The notes under the pieces are model-generated. The model did no database searches and was not told the DNA's origin. It worked only from the letters and a program-made list of their open reading frames with translations. This document shows, in pieces, positions 17,190 to 26,177 of a DNA stretch of 64,000 nucleotides. This DNA is from Paracoccaceae bacterium (lineage in GTDB: Bacteria > Pseudomonadota > Alphaproteobacteria > Rhodobacterales > Rhodobacteraceae), in contig JAFMHK010000002.1 in assembly GCA_017854585.1 (NCBI GenBank), positions 124,001 through 188,000 of the forward strand, in the 5' to 3' direction. Position numbers and translations under genes: made by a program. Within the stretch, counting starts at the first letter, position 1. Every line of letters starts with the position of its first letter.

Positions 17190-17987
17190 GTGGGCGATAC
17201 ATCGCGGCCCGCAGGCGATGGCACGGTCGGCAAGGCGCTGGACGTGCTGGATGAGGTGGCCCGTTTCGGTCGCCCCGTCCGCTTTGGTGAGTTGCTTGAG
17301 CGCTCTCCCTATCCCAAGGCGACGCTTTACCGATTTGTGCAGGTCCTGACCAATCAGGGCATGCTGGCCTATGACCCCGATCGACAGACCTACACCCCCG
17401 GCATCCGGTTGGTGCGGCTGGCACATGCCGCATGGCAAAGTTCGTCGCTTGCGCCAATCGCAAGGCCGCATCTTGATGCCCTCAGTGCCGATGTCGGTGA
17501 AACCGTGCATCTGGCGCAACTGGATCACGCACAGGTTCTGTATGTGGACAAACGCAACGCGCGCGAACCGCTGGCCATGTATTCGCAAGCGGGAAAAATA
17601 GGCCCCGCCTATTGCACTGGCGTCGGCAAGGCGATGATGGCCTTTCTGCCCGAAGCGGATATTGAGCGCGTTCTTCTACAACAATCATACCATCGCTTCA
17701 CCCCCGCGACCCTCACGAATGAGGCTGCCCTGCGCGCCGAACTGGCCGTCATCCGCAAACGCGGCCACGCCTTCGACGCAGAGGAGCATGAGCCCGGCAT
17801 CATCTGTATCGCGCTGCCCATCCTCACGCGGACGGGTCGTGTGCTCGGCGCGCTTTCGGTCACATCATCCACATCGCGCACCTCGTTGGAGGCGCTGACC
17901 GCGCTTGCACCGCGCATTCGCACCACGGCTCAGGCCATCGCAAACGAAGCACAGGACTGGCGGTTTCCCGACCAGCCCAGTGCCTAA
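17190..17987 (+). CDS. IclR-family transcriptional regulator
   Basis: A 265-residue regulator. An N-terminal winged helix-turn-helix covers about residues 12-70 (RFGELLERSPYPKATLYRFVQVL), followed by an IclR effector-binding domain with TVHLAQLDHAQVLYVDK and GPAYCTGVGKAMMAFL. It is divergent from the galactoside operon and co-directional with the sugar ATPase gene, 18 bases away. It probably controls both in response to a galactose-derived effector. Start chosen at GTG 17190 because of the upstream GGAGGG. Confidence 0.92.
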   Translation: MGDTSRPAGDGTVGKALDVLDEVARFGRPVRFGELLERSPYPKATLYRFVQVLTNQGMLAYDPDRQTYTPGIRLVRLAHAAWQSSSLAPIARPHLDALSADVGETVHLAQLDHAQVLYVDKRNAREPLAMYSQAGKIGPAYCTGVGKAMMAFLPEADIERVLLQQSYHRFTPATLTNEAALRAELAVIRKRGHAFDAEEHEPGIICIALPILTRTGRVLGALSVTSSTSRTSLEALTALAPRIRTTAQAIANEAQDWRFPDQPSA

Positions 17988-18005
17988 ACAAACCGGAGGC
18001 ATGTC

Positions 18006-19061
18006 ATGTCAGGCGTCATTCTGCAAAATGTGATCAAGCGCTATGGCGCGACCCAAGTCGTTCACGGGGTCGACTTGCATATCGAAAACGGCGAGTTCTG
18101 CGTTTTCGTGGGCCCCTCGGGCTGCGGAAAATCCACCTTGTTGCGTATGGTCGCAGGGTTGGAAGAAACAAGCGAAGGCACGATCCGCATCGGCGAACGC
18201 GATGTGACCCATCTGGACCCTGCCGAGCGTGGCGTGGCCATGGTGTTCCAGACCTACGCGCTTTATCCGCACATGACCGTGGCAGAAAACATGGGCTTCG
18301 GGCTGAAGATGAACGGCCACCCCAAGGCCGAGGTCAAGAAAAAGGTCGACGAGGCGGCGCGCATCCTCAAGCTCGGCGATTATCTGGCGCGCAAGCCCAA
18401 GGCGCTTTCCGGTGGGCAACGGCAGCGCGTGGCCATCGGGCGCGCCATCGTGCGCGGCCCAGAGGTGTTCCTGTTCGACGAGCCATTGTCGAACCTTGAC
18501 GCCGAACTTCGGGTGGAAATGCGGGTGGAAATCGCGCGGCTCCACAACGAAATCGGCGCAACAATGATTTACGTGACCCATGATCAGGTCGAAGCGATGA
18601 CCCTTGCGGACAAGATCGTCGTGTTGCGCGCGGGCCGCATCGAACAGGTGGGCCGCCCGCTTGATCTGTATAACGACCCCGACAATCAATTCGTCGCCGG
18701 CTTCATCGGCAGCCCCGCCATGACATTTTTCGAGGGTCATCACGTCGGGGGTCTTGTGACGTTGCCCGGCCTTGGGCGTGCGGAATTGCGCGCGCCCGTC
18801 AGCCTGCAGGCCGATGGGCCTGTGACTGTCGGGTTGCGTCCCAACCAGCTGGAAATCATCGAAGGCGAAAGTCACCGGGTGGAATTGTCCGAGCAATTGG
18901 GCGGCGTCAGCTATCACTACCTGATGGCCCCGGACGGCACCCGCATCACGGTCGAGGCCCGTGACCAGAGCGCGCCGCGGATCGGCAGCATGATCGGCCT
19001 GCGGTTCAATCCAGACGACGCGTTGTTCTTTGCAGAGGCTGACGGCGCGCGGCTGCGTTGA
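18006..19061 (+). CDS. Carbohydrate ABC transporter ATP-binding protein, MalK/UgpC type
   Basis: A 351-residue ATPase. Walker A is GPSGCGKST near residues 37-45, the signature is LSGGQRQR, Walker B is [12 protein letters not shown] and the H-loop is [11 protein letters not shown]. The extra C-terminal OB-fold (MOP-like) regulatory domain from about residue 240 is typical of MalK/UgpC/MsmK. GGAGG precedes the start. It is the ATPase expected by the two sugar permeases encoded on the other strand, but it is transcribed with the IclR gene instead. Confidence 0.94.
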   Translation: MSGVILQNVIKRYGATQVVHGVDLHIENGEFCVFVGPSGCGKSTLLRMVAGLEETSEGTIRIGERDVTHLDPAERGVAMVFQTYALYPHMTVAENMGFGLKMNGHPKAEVKKKVDEAARILKLGDYLARKPKALSGGQRQRVAIGRAIVRGPEVFLFDEPLSNLDAELRVEMRVEIARLHNEIGATMIYVTHDQVEAMTLADKIVVLRAGRIEQVGRPLDLYNDPDNQFVAGFIGSPAMTFFEGHHVGGLVTLPGLGRAELRAPVSLQADGPVTVGLRPNQLEIIEGESHRVELSEQLGGVSYHYLMAPDGTRITVEARDQSAPRIGSMIGLRFNPDDALFFAEADGARLR

Positions 19062-19895
19062 TCAGGCCGCAACCTCGCTCAGCGCAGCCTCTAGGTCATA
19101 GCCGAACTGCCGGGCGTGCCAGCCAAGCCGGTTGCGCACGACCCGCACGTCTTGCGCGCTCAAGACTGCACGCCACCGGTTCTGCTCGGCGCGGACATCG
19201 GTGGCTGCATACAGGCCGTCAATCGGATCAAGCCCCATGAAACCAAGGATATCCCGGACCCGGCCCGGCATATCGGCAAGCACATCTTCATACCGCATCT
19301 GCATGACACGAGGCGCGTGTCCGGCTTCAAAGGCGCGCATCATCAGAACCGCCTCGAGCCAGTAATTGCAAGCCCCGTGGATGTCCGGCACACTGACAAC
19401 CTTGCCCAGTTTCATGCTTGCAACCACGTTCAGCGGGTTGCGGACAAGGTGAAGGAACCGCGCCTTGGGATATTCCTGCGCAATCAGGTTCACGCCATAG
19501 ATATTTTGCGGCGTCTTGTCGAACCAACGGTATGTCTTCAGCCCCTGCGCGGCCGCAAAGGCGGCGACATAGCGGCGCTGAAGCTCTCCGCGCGTGCGGC
19601 TGGTGGCAAGGATCTGGCGATAGGTGGCCTCATCAACGCCGTCGATCCGCCGGTGCATCGCCAACACCTTGTTTCCCTGAAGCGGTGCAAGGCTGTGGGG
19701 GGTGCGAAACGGTTCCGCCCAGCGAAAGAAATGCGTTTCCTCAGGACACAGCAGGCCCGGATAACGACGCAATAGGTCCCGCATCAAGGTAGTGCCCGAC
19801 CGGACACACCCGACAATGAAAAGCGGGGTGTCGTCGGCCATTTGCGCCGTGCCGACAAGTGCTGGAACGGCTGATGGGGGGGGCTGATCGGGCAT
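19062..19895 (-). CDS. PAPS-dependent sulfotransferase
   Basis: A 277-residue sulfotransferase (Sulfotransfer_3 type). The 5'-phosphosulfate-binding loop is FIVGCVRSGTTLMRDLL, and the 3'-phosphate-binding segment is HLVRNPLNVVASMKLGK. The start ATG 19895 overlaps the stop of the upstream glycosyltransferase gene (TGATG), so the two are made from one message. It should transfer sulfate from PAPS to a sugar hydroxyl or other acceptor. Coupling to a glycosyltransferase points to a sulfated surface glycan, by inference. Confidence 0.88.
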   Translation of the reverse strand: MPDQPPPSAVPALVGTAQMADDTPLFIVGCVRSGTTLMRDLLRRYPGLLCPEETHFFRWAEPFRTPHSLAPLQGNKVLAMHRRIDGVDEATYRQILATSRTRGELQRRYVAAFAAAQGLKTYRWFDKTPQNIYGVNLIAQEYPKARFLHLVRNPLNVVASMKLGKVVSVPDIHGACNYWLEAVLMMRAFEAGHAPRVMQMRYEDVLADMPGRVRDILGFMGLDPIDGLYAATDVRAEQNRWRAVLSAQDVRVVRNRLGWHARQFGYDLEAALSEVAA

Positions 19896-22174
19896 CACAT
19901 CCTCTTGCGGCGCTGTGGTTGCGTTCCCCGACGGCACCCCGGCAACGCCTGCAAGACGATGGCGGCAAGGTCGGCGTCGGGGTCGAAAGGCAAGGCTGTG
20001 CCATTGGGGGCGGCGCGCACGGCCTCGCCCTGGGCACCAAGATCGAAGGCAAGGACGGGGAGACCGGTCGCCAACGCCTCGTGCGTGGTAAAGGAAAACG
20101 TTTCAGGCCAGATCGACGGGATCAGCCAGACACTCACCCGGTAGCGTGCGGCAATCGCGGGGATATCTTGCGGCGCATAGCTGCCGTGACAGGCCACCCC
20201 TTCGGGCAGGCCAAAAGCCGGATCAATATTGCCGATCAGAACCAGTGCCGGCCCGTTGTCGCGGCCATCCCCCGCCAGATGCCGGGCCAGATCACGCAGC
20301 ACGCCGGCCCCTTTCTGGGCATTGATATTGCCAAGCACGGCCAATACCGGTTTCGGCCCGCGCGGTGGCGACACCGATGAGATCGGAACCCGCAACCGGT
20401 GTGGGGCCAGCACCAGACGGTCCTGCAGGTCGGGGTAAACCTGCGCCACGCGCACGCGGCTATCATCCGAGAAGACTGTCACCTCGCTGCATTGGGTCAA
20501 GAACTCTCGCCACGCGGATTGCCAGTCAACCAGCGACACGGGGCTGCCATCCGGACGTCGCGTGGCCTGTGCCGGGTCCCCTGAAATCGCCCCTTCCCGA
20601 AACCGGCCATCGGCCCCCAAGAGGCAGTATGATGGGCTGATCGGAAGGAAATCATGGATGCGCGCGGCCATCACGTCGGCCCGGCCCGGGCGGCGCAGGC
20701 TGGCCATCGCGGCAGGCAAGGCGACGGGATCTGGGTCGCCAACACCGCAGGAATAAATGATCTGCAGTTGTGCGATCGGGTCCAACAGCCGGCGAATGAC
20801 GGCCAGATCATCGGTCGCGGCCATGCTGGTCTTGCGCAGGTGGTGCAGTTCCAGCCGCCAGCGCTGCGTCCCCCCGACCCGCAATACCAGCGCGACACCT
20901 GTCTGCGCCACCGCACCGGCGATCTCCGCCTCCAGCGCGAATTCCGCTCCACCCCCCATGCCATGGGCAATGAACAGATGCACCGCGCCCCGCGCCGTCA
21001 CCCCCGCATGGGCCAGTGCCAAGGCCATGCGCGGCGTCAGCAACGGGTCAGCGCGGACATAGCGCTGCACTTCCAGATCATAGGTTGGATAACGGGCGGC
21101 GATGATGGCGTTGTGACGGGCAACCAACGCCTTCTTCGTCGCCGCGCCAAAGCTTGCCCCCCCCCGGTGTTCCACGAAAACCGCGGGCTGGCACAGGTGC
21201 ACACCGCCCAGCGCGCGGGTCCTCTGACACCAATCCACTTCTTCCCCATAGCCCTTCCCGAAGGCCCGATCAAACTGCGGAACACGATCAAGAAATACCC
21301 GGTTCATGGCCATGCAGAACCCGACCCCCGTCGGCGCGGCGGGTAGTGGCCCAACCCGGCCCAAGCCGGCGGCAACCGTATCGATGGTGTCGACGGCACC
21401 CGGGGGAATGGGCCGGCCTGTGCAAATCTTAGGGGTCGAGAAAATCTCGGCGTTGTTCGACATGGGCGTAACCGAGGCAACGCGCGGGTCCGCCTCCAAC
21501 GGGCCCAGAAGGCGCGTGGCCCAGCCCCTGGGCACAAAGGCGTCGGCGTTAAGCAGGACCACGTGGCCCGCTCGGTTGCGCGCCACCGCCAGCCCCAGAT
21601 TAGCCGCACCGACAAATCCAAGGTTTGTCGCGTTCTCCAGCAAGGTGACATCGGCAGGTCGCCGCCCCGCCCAGTCGCGCAGCCATGGCCGGACCCTGTC
21701 ATCGGCCGACGCATCTTCCACCAGCACCAGATGCCATGGCAGATTGGTATGCCGGGCGATGCGCGCCAACACCTCCGGCAGCAGGTCAAAGGCATCATAG
21801 ACGGGCATAACGATTGTGATCGGCCCGGTCCCACGCTGAACCTGCCCCCGGAACCAACTGTCATCCAACACGCCGTCAGGGGGCGGCCCGGCAAGACCAA
21901 GCGCCCGTTTCACGGCATCGCGGTCGATTTGCCGACCCCAAAGACCATAGCGGACCAAACCCGGACTGGCCCGCAACAACGCGCGGGCAAACCCGACCGG
22001 GCCGGGCGCGACCTGAGCGTCCGCATAGCGTGAATAAAGCGCGATCAAACGCGCGAACATCGGCACGCGGCGCAGGGGCCCAGACAGCCGGTGAAATGAC
22101 GGCACGTGTTGCGGGCGACGGATTCCGGCGCGAACAGGCGGGGCCGTGGACGATGCTCTGATGCCCTGTTGCAA
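19895..22174 (-). CDS. Two-domain glycosyltransferase (GT2 plus GT4-like)
   Basis: About 759 residues. The middle part is a GT2 domain: ITIVMPVYDAFDLLPEVLARIARHTNLPWHLVLVEDASADD, a later LLNADAFVPRGW (DxD-type) and GYGEEVDWCQR. The C-terminal third resembles the nucleotide-sugar domain of GT4 enzymes (LIPSIWPETFSFTTHEALATGLPVLAF). One polypeptide could thus add two sugars. The longest start is TTG 22174 without a clear ribosome site; ATG 22060 (MFARLIALYSRYADAQ) is an equally possible start. No membrane segments are obvious. Confidence 0.82.
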   Translation of the reverse strand: MQQGIRASSTAPPVRAGIRRPQHVPSFHRLSGPLRRVPMFARLIALYSRYADAQVAPGPVGFARALLRASPGLVRYGLWGRQIDRDAVKRALGLAGPPPDGVLDDSWFRGQVQRGTGPITIVMPVYDAFDLLPEVLARIARHTNLPWHLVLVEDASADDRVRPWLRDWAGRRPADVTLLENATNLGFVGAANLGLAVARNRAGHVVLLNADAFVPRGWATRLLGPLEADPRVASVTPMSNNAEIFSTPKICTGRPIPPGAVDTIDTVAAGLGRVGPLPAAPTGVGFCMAMNRVFLDRVPQFDRAFGKGYGEEVDWCQRTRALGGVHLCQPAVFVEHRGGASFGAATKKALVARHNAIIAARYPTYDLEVQRYVRADPLLTPRMALALAHAGVTARGAVHLFIAHGMGGGAEFALEAEIAGAVAQTGVALVLRVGGTQRWRLELHHLRKTSMAATDDLAVIRRLLDPIAQLQIIYSCGVGDPDPVALPAAMASLRRPGRADVMAARIHDFLPISPSYCLLGADGRFREGAISGDPAQATRRPDGSPVSLVDWQSAWREFLTQCSEVTVFSDDSRVRVAQVYPDLQDRLVLAPHRLRVPISSVSPPRGPKPVLAVLGNINAQKGAGVLRDLARHLAGDGRDNGPALVLIGNIDPAFGLPEGVACHGSYAPQDIPAIAARYRVSVWLIPSIWPETFSFTTHEALATGLPVLAFDLGAQGEAVRAAPNGTALPFDPDADLAAIVLQALPGCRRGTQPQRRKRM

Positions 22175-22272
22175 ACTCTGCCCCTGCCTGTCTCATCACC
22201 GCCTCCGTTTACCGGGCCTTCACTAAGCCATTGTTAACACGGGGCGCAGATCACCTGCCCCGAGGGGAACAC

Positions 22273-23208
22273 ATGCCAGCGACGCGCGCACCTCTGACCA
22301 TTTTGCTGGCAACCCATAACGGTGCCGCGCATCTGCCGGCGCAGCTTGCATCGCTGGCGGCACAGACGCATCGGGATTGGTCCTTGTTGGTCAGCGATGA
22401 TGCCTCACGCGATTCGACGGGTGCTGTTCTGGCGGAATTCCAGGCCGCCCATGCGCACCGCCACGACATCCGCATCATTCAGGGGCCCGGTCGGGGGGCA
22501 GCGGCCAATTTCCTGCATTTGCTGGCCCACGCGCCACCCGATGGCCCCGTGGCACTTTGTGACCAAGATGACGTCTGGCTGCCGGGAAAACTGGCGCGGG
22601 CGATGGTGGTGGCGGGGGGCGCTATCGGCAGTGCAGCGGGGCCAATGGCCTATGGGGCGCAAAGCGTGGTGACCGACGCGCGCCTCCATCCCATCGGGCA
22701 GACGGATGCGCCCCGCCGTCCACCCTCGCTCGGCAATGCGTTGCTGCAGAATATTCTGGGGGGGCATGGAACGGTGTTGAACCCGGCCGCAGTGCGTATG
22801 CTGCAACAAGCCGGTCCCGTTGCGGTGCCATTTCATGACTGGTGGATTTACTTGTTGATGACTGCCGCGGGCGGTCACGTCATCATCGACCGCGCGGTGA
22901 CCACGCTTTATCGGCAGCATCCGGGCAATGCGCTTGGCGCCAGTCGTGGCGGCGCCGCCCGTCTGAACCGGGCCGGGCAATTGATGAATCGCGATTATGG
23001 TGGCTGGTTAAGGGCGAACCTTGCGGCACTGGCCACAGCCGCCCCCTTGTTGACCCCGGCCGCCACCACACTGACACAGGCAACAACGCTGGCCTTGGGC
23101 CGTCCTGGCCCGGCCCGCGCCGCCACCATCGCACGGCTGGGCCTGCATCGTCAGACAGGCGCACAGACCGCTGCGGTTCTTGCGGCGATGGCATTGGGCC
23201 GGGTTTGA
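22273..23208 (+). CDS. Glycosyltransferase family 2
   Basis: A 311-residue GT2 enzyme, similar to rhamnosyltransferase-type proteins. LTILLATHNGAAHLPAQLASLAAQTHRDWSLLVSDDASRDST starts the GT-A fold; CDQDDVWLPGK holds the DxD-like metal site and HDWWIYLLMTAAGG the acceptor region. ATG 22273 is preceded by GAGGGG; the open frame extends further upstream to a TTG without such a site. It is divergent from the two-domain glycosyltransferase, and the shared roughly 100-base spacer probably holds both promoters. Confidence 0.88.
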   Translation: MPATRAPLTILLATHNGAAHLPAQLASLAAQTHRDWSLLVSDDASRDSTGAVLAEFQAAHAHRHDIRIIQGPGRGAAANFLHLLAHAPPDGPVALCDQDDVWLPGKLARAMVVAGGAIGSAAGPMAYGAQSVVTDARLHPIGQTDAPRRPPSLGNALLQNILGGHGTVLNPAAVRMLQQAGPVAVPFHDWWIYLLMTAAGGHVIIDRAVTTLYRQHPGNALGASRGGAARLNRAGQLMNRDYGGWLRANLAALATAAPLLTPAATTLTQATTLALGRPGPARAATIARLGLHRQTGAQTAAVLAAMALGRV

Positions 23209-23258
23209 TCAGTTGCAGGCCGGCGCGGGCCGCAGATGCCGACCAAGCGCACGATCTC

Positions 23259-24209
23259 TCAGGCGGCAATCCAATCGAAGAACCCGTCCCCGGCGCGGTG
23301 CCTTAGCCCACGGGCCATTTCGGCACCCAACGCGGCTCCATCGGCAATGAGCGCGGTCTGATCGTCGGTCAATACCTCGGATCCATCGGGCCGCAAGATC
23401 TCGCCGCGCAGGCGGATCGTCCCGCCATCCAGTTCTGCCAACCCGGCAATCGGTGTCTCGCAAGACCCGTCCAGCCCCCGCAAAAACGCACGTTCGGCCA
23501 CCAACCGCTGGCCGGTTTCGAGATGATGGATCGCCTCCAGCATCATGGCTGCGCGCATGTCATCCGCACGCCGTTCAATGCCGATGGCCCCTTGTGCCAC
23601 GGCAGGCAGCATATCTGTAACCGCAATCGCGGATTTCACCACATCTTCCATGCCCAACCGACGCAGGCCCGCCATTGCAAGAAACGTGGCATCAGCCACC
23701 CCGTCGTTCAGCTTCTTCATGCGCGTCTGCACGTTGCCGCGAAACTCGACCACGGCAAGATCCGGGCGACGCGCCATCAACTGCGCCCGACGGCGCAAAC
23801 TGGATGTGCCGACCTGCGCGCCAACAGGCAAATCCGCCATCGCACCGTGGGTCAGCGACACGAACGCATCGCGCACATCTTCGCGGGGCAGGTACGTATC
23901 CAGCAACAGCCCACCGGGCTGGTCAACGGGCATATCCTTCATCGAATGAACCGCGATGTCGATCTTGCCCGCCAGCATGTCCTCTTCGATTTCCTTGGTG
24001 AACAGGCCTTTGCCGCCAATCTCTTTCAGGGGGCGGTCAAGCACCCGGTCACCTGTTGTCTTGATGACCACGATCTTGAACGCCTCGACCGGCAGATCAA
24101 ATGCCTTCGCCAGCCTTTCCCGTGTCTCGTGTGCCTGCGCCAAAGCCAGCGGAGAGCCACGGGTGCCAATATTCAAAGGGTGAGCGGGAGAGGGCAAATC
24201 AATCGTCAT
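23259..24209 (-). CDS. hemC: Hydroxymethylbilane synthase (porphobilinogen deaminase)
   Basis: A 316-residue enzyme that joins four porphobilinogen units into hydroxymethylbilane in tetrapyrrole synthesis. [14 protein letters not shown] starts the protein, the catalytic Asp is in HSMKDMP, and the dipyrromethane cofactor is attached to C250 in [15 protein letters not shown]. Length and motifs are complete. It is divergent from hemE, so consecutive-pathway genes share a promoter region. Confidence 0.97.
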   Translation of the reverse strand: MTIDLPSPAHPLNIGTRGSPLALAQAHETRERLAKAFDLPVEAFKIVVIKTTGDRVLDRPLKEIGGKGLFTKEIEEDMLAGKIDIAVHSMKDMPVDQPGGLLLDTYLPREDVRDAFVSLTHGAMADLPVGAQVGTSSLRRRAQLMARRPDLAVVEFRGNVQTRMKKLNDGVADATFLAMAGLRRLGMEDVVKSAIAVTDMLPAVAQGAIGIERRADDMRAAMMLEAIHHLETGQRLVAERAFLRGLDGSCETPIAGLAELDGGTIRLRGEILRPDGSEVLTDDQTALIADGAALGAEMARGLRHRAGDGFFDWIAA

Positions 24210-24225
24210 TTCGCATTCCTACATG

Positions 24226-24243
24226 TGTCAACTTGTCTTGACA
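24226..24243. promoter_or_regulatory. Inverted repeat in the hemC-hemE divergent promoter
   Basis: TGTCAA and TTGACA form a perfect 6-base inverted repeat separated by 6 bases. It lies 17 bases upstream of the hemC start and 67 bases upstream of the hemE start. The right arm is a consensus -35 hexamer reading towards hemE, and a second TTGACA lies at 24256-24261. It could be an operator, or -35 boxes that happen to face each other. No regulator is identified. Confidence 0.4.
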
Positions 24244-24309
24244 ACGGGCCTGTGCTTGACAGTTCGGTGCCGCGACAAGACGTTAGGCGCGCAATTAAGG
24301 ACGATCCGT

Positions 24310-25341
24310 ATGACTGACAAGAAAACTCTCCTCCGCAGCCTCTCGGGCGAGGCCCTCGACACGCCGCCGGTCTGGCTGATGCGGCAGGCCGGCCGTTACC
24401 TGCCCGAATACCGCGAAACGCGGGCCGAGGCCGGGGACTTCTTGTCGCTGTGCTACAATTCCGATCTGGCCGCCGAGGTGACGCTGCAGCCGATCCGCCG
24501 CTATGGATTTGATGCGGCCATCATGTTTGCCGATATCTTGCTGCTGCCCGATGCGCTTGGCGCCGATGTCTGGTTTGTCACCGGCGAAGGGCCGCGCCTG
24601 TCCACCATCACCGATGCGGGCGGTCTGGCCAAGATGAAGGGCAAGGATGATATCCACGATCATATGGCCCCCATCTACGAAACCTTGCGGATTCTAACGC
24701 GGGAATTGCCCAAGGAAACCACGTTGATCGGGTTTGCCGGCGCCCCTTGGACAGTCGCCACCTACATGATCGCGGGGCGCGGCACGCCCGATCAGGCCCC
24801 GGCTCACAAGCTACGCCAATCCGACCCCGCCACCTTCGATGCATTGATGGACCTTCTGACCGAATCCACGATAGAATATCTGTCGATGCAGGTGCAGGCC
24901 GGGGCCGAAGTCATCAAGATCTTCGACAGCTGGGCCGGGTCGCTGAAAGGTGATGCATTCACGAAATATGCTTTGGAACCCGCCAAGCGCATCATCACGG
25001 AACTCAAACGCCGCCACCCCGGTATCCCGGTTATCGCCTTCCCGCGCGAAGCGGGCGATGCCTATGTCGGATTTGCCAAGGCGGTTGGCGCCGATTGCCT
25101 GGCCATTGATACAAAGGTCGACGTCACTTGGGCCGCCACGCACCTGCAACCCGATAGCTGTGTACAAGGCAACCTTGACCCCAAGCACATGATCACCGGC
25201 GGGCAGGCACTGGTCGATGAAACGCGCCGCATCGTCGATGCCTTCAAGGGCGGGCCGCATATCTTCAACCTCGGTCATGGCATCACGCCCGAGGCTGACC
25301 CGGACAATGTGCATCTGCTGCTGGAAACGATCCGGGGCTAG
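24310..25341 (+). CDS. hemE: Uroporphyrinogen decarboxylase
   Basis: A 343-residue enzyme that removes four carboxyl groups from uroporphyrinogen III to give coproporphyrinogen III. The signature [18 protein letters not shown] lies near the N-terminus, [14 protein letters not shown] is the second family signature, and the C-terminal [16 protein letters not shown] is conserved. ATG 24310 has AAGGA upstream; the open frame reaches back to 24223, but the family N-terminus is MTDKKTLL. A strong terminator follows directly. Confidence 0.97.
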   Translation: MTDKKTLLRSLSGEALDTPPVWLMRQAGRYLPEYRETRAEAGDFLSLCYNSDLAAEVTLQPIRRYGFDAAIMFADILLLPDALGADVWFVTGEGPRLSTITDAGGLAKMKGKDDIHDHMAPIYETLRILTRELPKETTLIGFAGAPWTVATYMIAGRGTPDQAPAHKLRQSDPATFDALMDLLTESTIEYLSMQVQAGAEVIKIFDSWAGSLKGDAFTKYALEPAKRIITELKRRHPGIPVIAFPREAGDAYVGFAKAVGADCLAIDTKVDVTWAATHLQPDSCVQGNLDPKHMITGGQALVDETRRIVDAFKGGPHIFNLGHGITPEADPDNVHLLLETIRG

Positions 25342-25347
25342 GAATGC

Positions 25348-25378
25348 AAAAGGCCCGGCGCGTCGCGCCGGGCCTTTT
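25348..25378. terminator. Bidirectional Rho-independent terminator between hemE and the barrel-protein gene
   Basis: A perfect 15-bp inverted repeat (arms AAAAGGCCCGGCGCG and its complement) around a single base; in RNA the loop would open to a few bases. It has A residues on one side and TTTT on the other, so it can end transcription from hemE and from the convergent barrel-protein gene. Confidence 0.9.
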
Positions 25379-25395
25379 CCTTGGCTGATCGCCAA

Positions 25396-25986
25396 TCAGA
25401 ACCGATAGTTGACGGAAATCGCGGCCGTCGTCGCCTCGACGTCCAGACCGCCCAGATCGAAGTCTTCGAACCGGTGATACAGCAGCTCCGCACCGACCGA
25501 AACGTTATCGGCCACCAGCATTTCGTAACCCAGACCGACGAAGTAGCCGTTGCTGTCGCCGACAGCAGGGTTTGAGGTTTGGGCGTAGGCGTAGCCAAGC
25601 GTCCCGTATACCCAACTGCGGTTCAGATCGGCACCGGCACGCAGGCCAACGCGCGTGACCGAATCCAACGTGGTCACACCGCCGATATCGATGTCGGAGG
25701 CGTCATATTGCAGGCCGCCACCGACGATGAAGTCGCCGAAGTCATAGTCGTAATAGGCCCGCAAACCATAAAGCGCGCCATCGCCTTCAAGAATGGCGGC
25801 GCCGCTTGTATCGACATTGCCATAACCCAATTGCAGACCGATTGACGGCCCGGTCCAGTCCATCCCGACGGGCGCGGGCTGCACGACGATTGGGGCGGGG
25901 GTGGGCGCAACCACCGGGCCCGATGCAAGTGCAGGCGCCGCCAGCAGGGCAAGCGTCGCAGTCAGTGTCACGAATTTCGTTTGCAT
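25396..25986 (-). CDS. Outer-membrane beta-barrel protein (Opa/OmpA-like porin fold)
   Basis: A 196-residue protein. Residues 1-21 (MQTKFVTLTATLALLAAPALA) are a clear signal peptide. Then come a proline/valine-rich stretch (VVAPTPAPIVVQPAPV) and about eight short amphipathic strands ending in SVNYRF, with the C-terminal Phe expected for outer-membrane insertion. GAAAGGAC precedes ATG 25986. It resembles the small opacity-type barrels common in Rhodobacteraceae. No specific function can be assigned; it is followed by the shared terminator with hemE. Confidence 0.88.
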   Translation of the reverse strand: MQTKFVTLTATLALLAAPALASGPVVAPTPAPIVVQPAPVGMDWTGPSIGLQLGYGNVDTSGAAILEGDGALYGLRAYYDYDFGDFIVGGGLQYDASDIDIGGVTTLDSVTRVGLRAGADLNRSWVYGTLGYAYAQTSNPAVGDSNGYFVGLGYEMLVADNVSVGAELLYHRFEDFDLGGLDVEATTAAISVNYRF

Positions 25987-26177
25987 TATCAATGTCCTTT
26001 CAGAACGTCCCAAGATGGTTTGGAATTCTACACCAGCAGCTAGGGGCACGCGTTGACATCACAACGGCCACACCAATCACGAAACCGCGAACAGGCGGAA
26101 AAGTTCCGATTGGTCGGCAAAGTCCTGCCGACATCGGTGATCTTGCAACACCGCGCCCCGACCGCTAAGCGCGTTGC

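Noticed and set aside
24631-24655. Possible further copy of the dispersed repeat (GCCAAGATGAAGGG) inside hemE
   Set aside because: It lies in a conserved coding stretch (LAKMKGKDD) and lacks the GAGTTTT part, so the match is chance.
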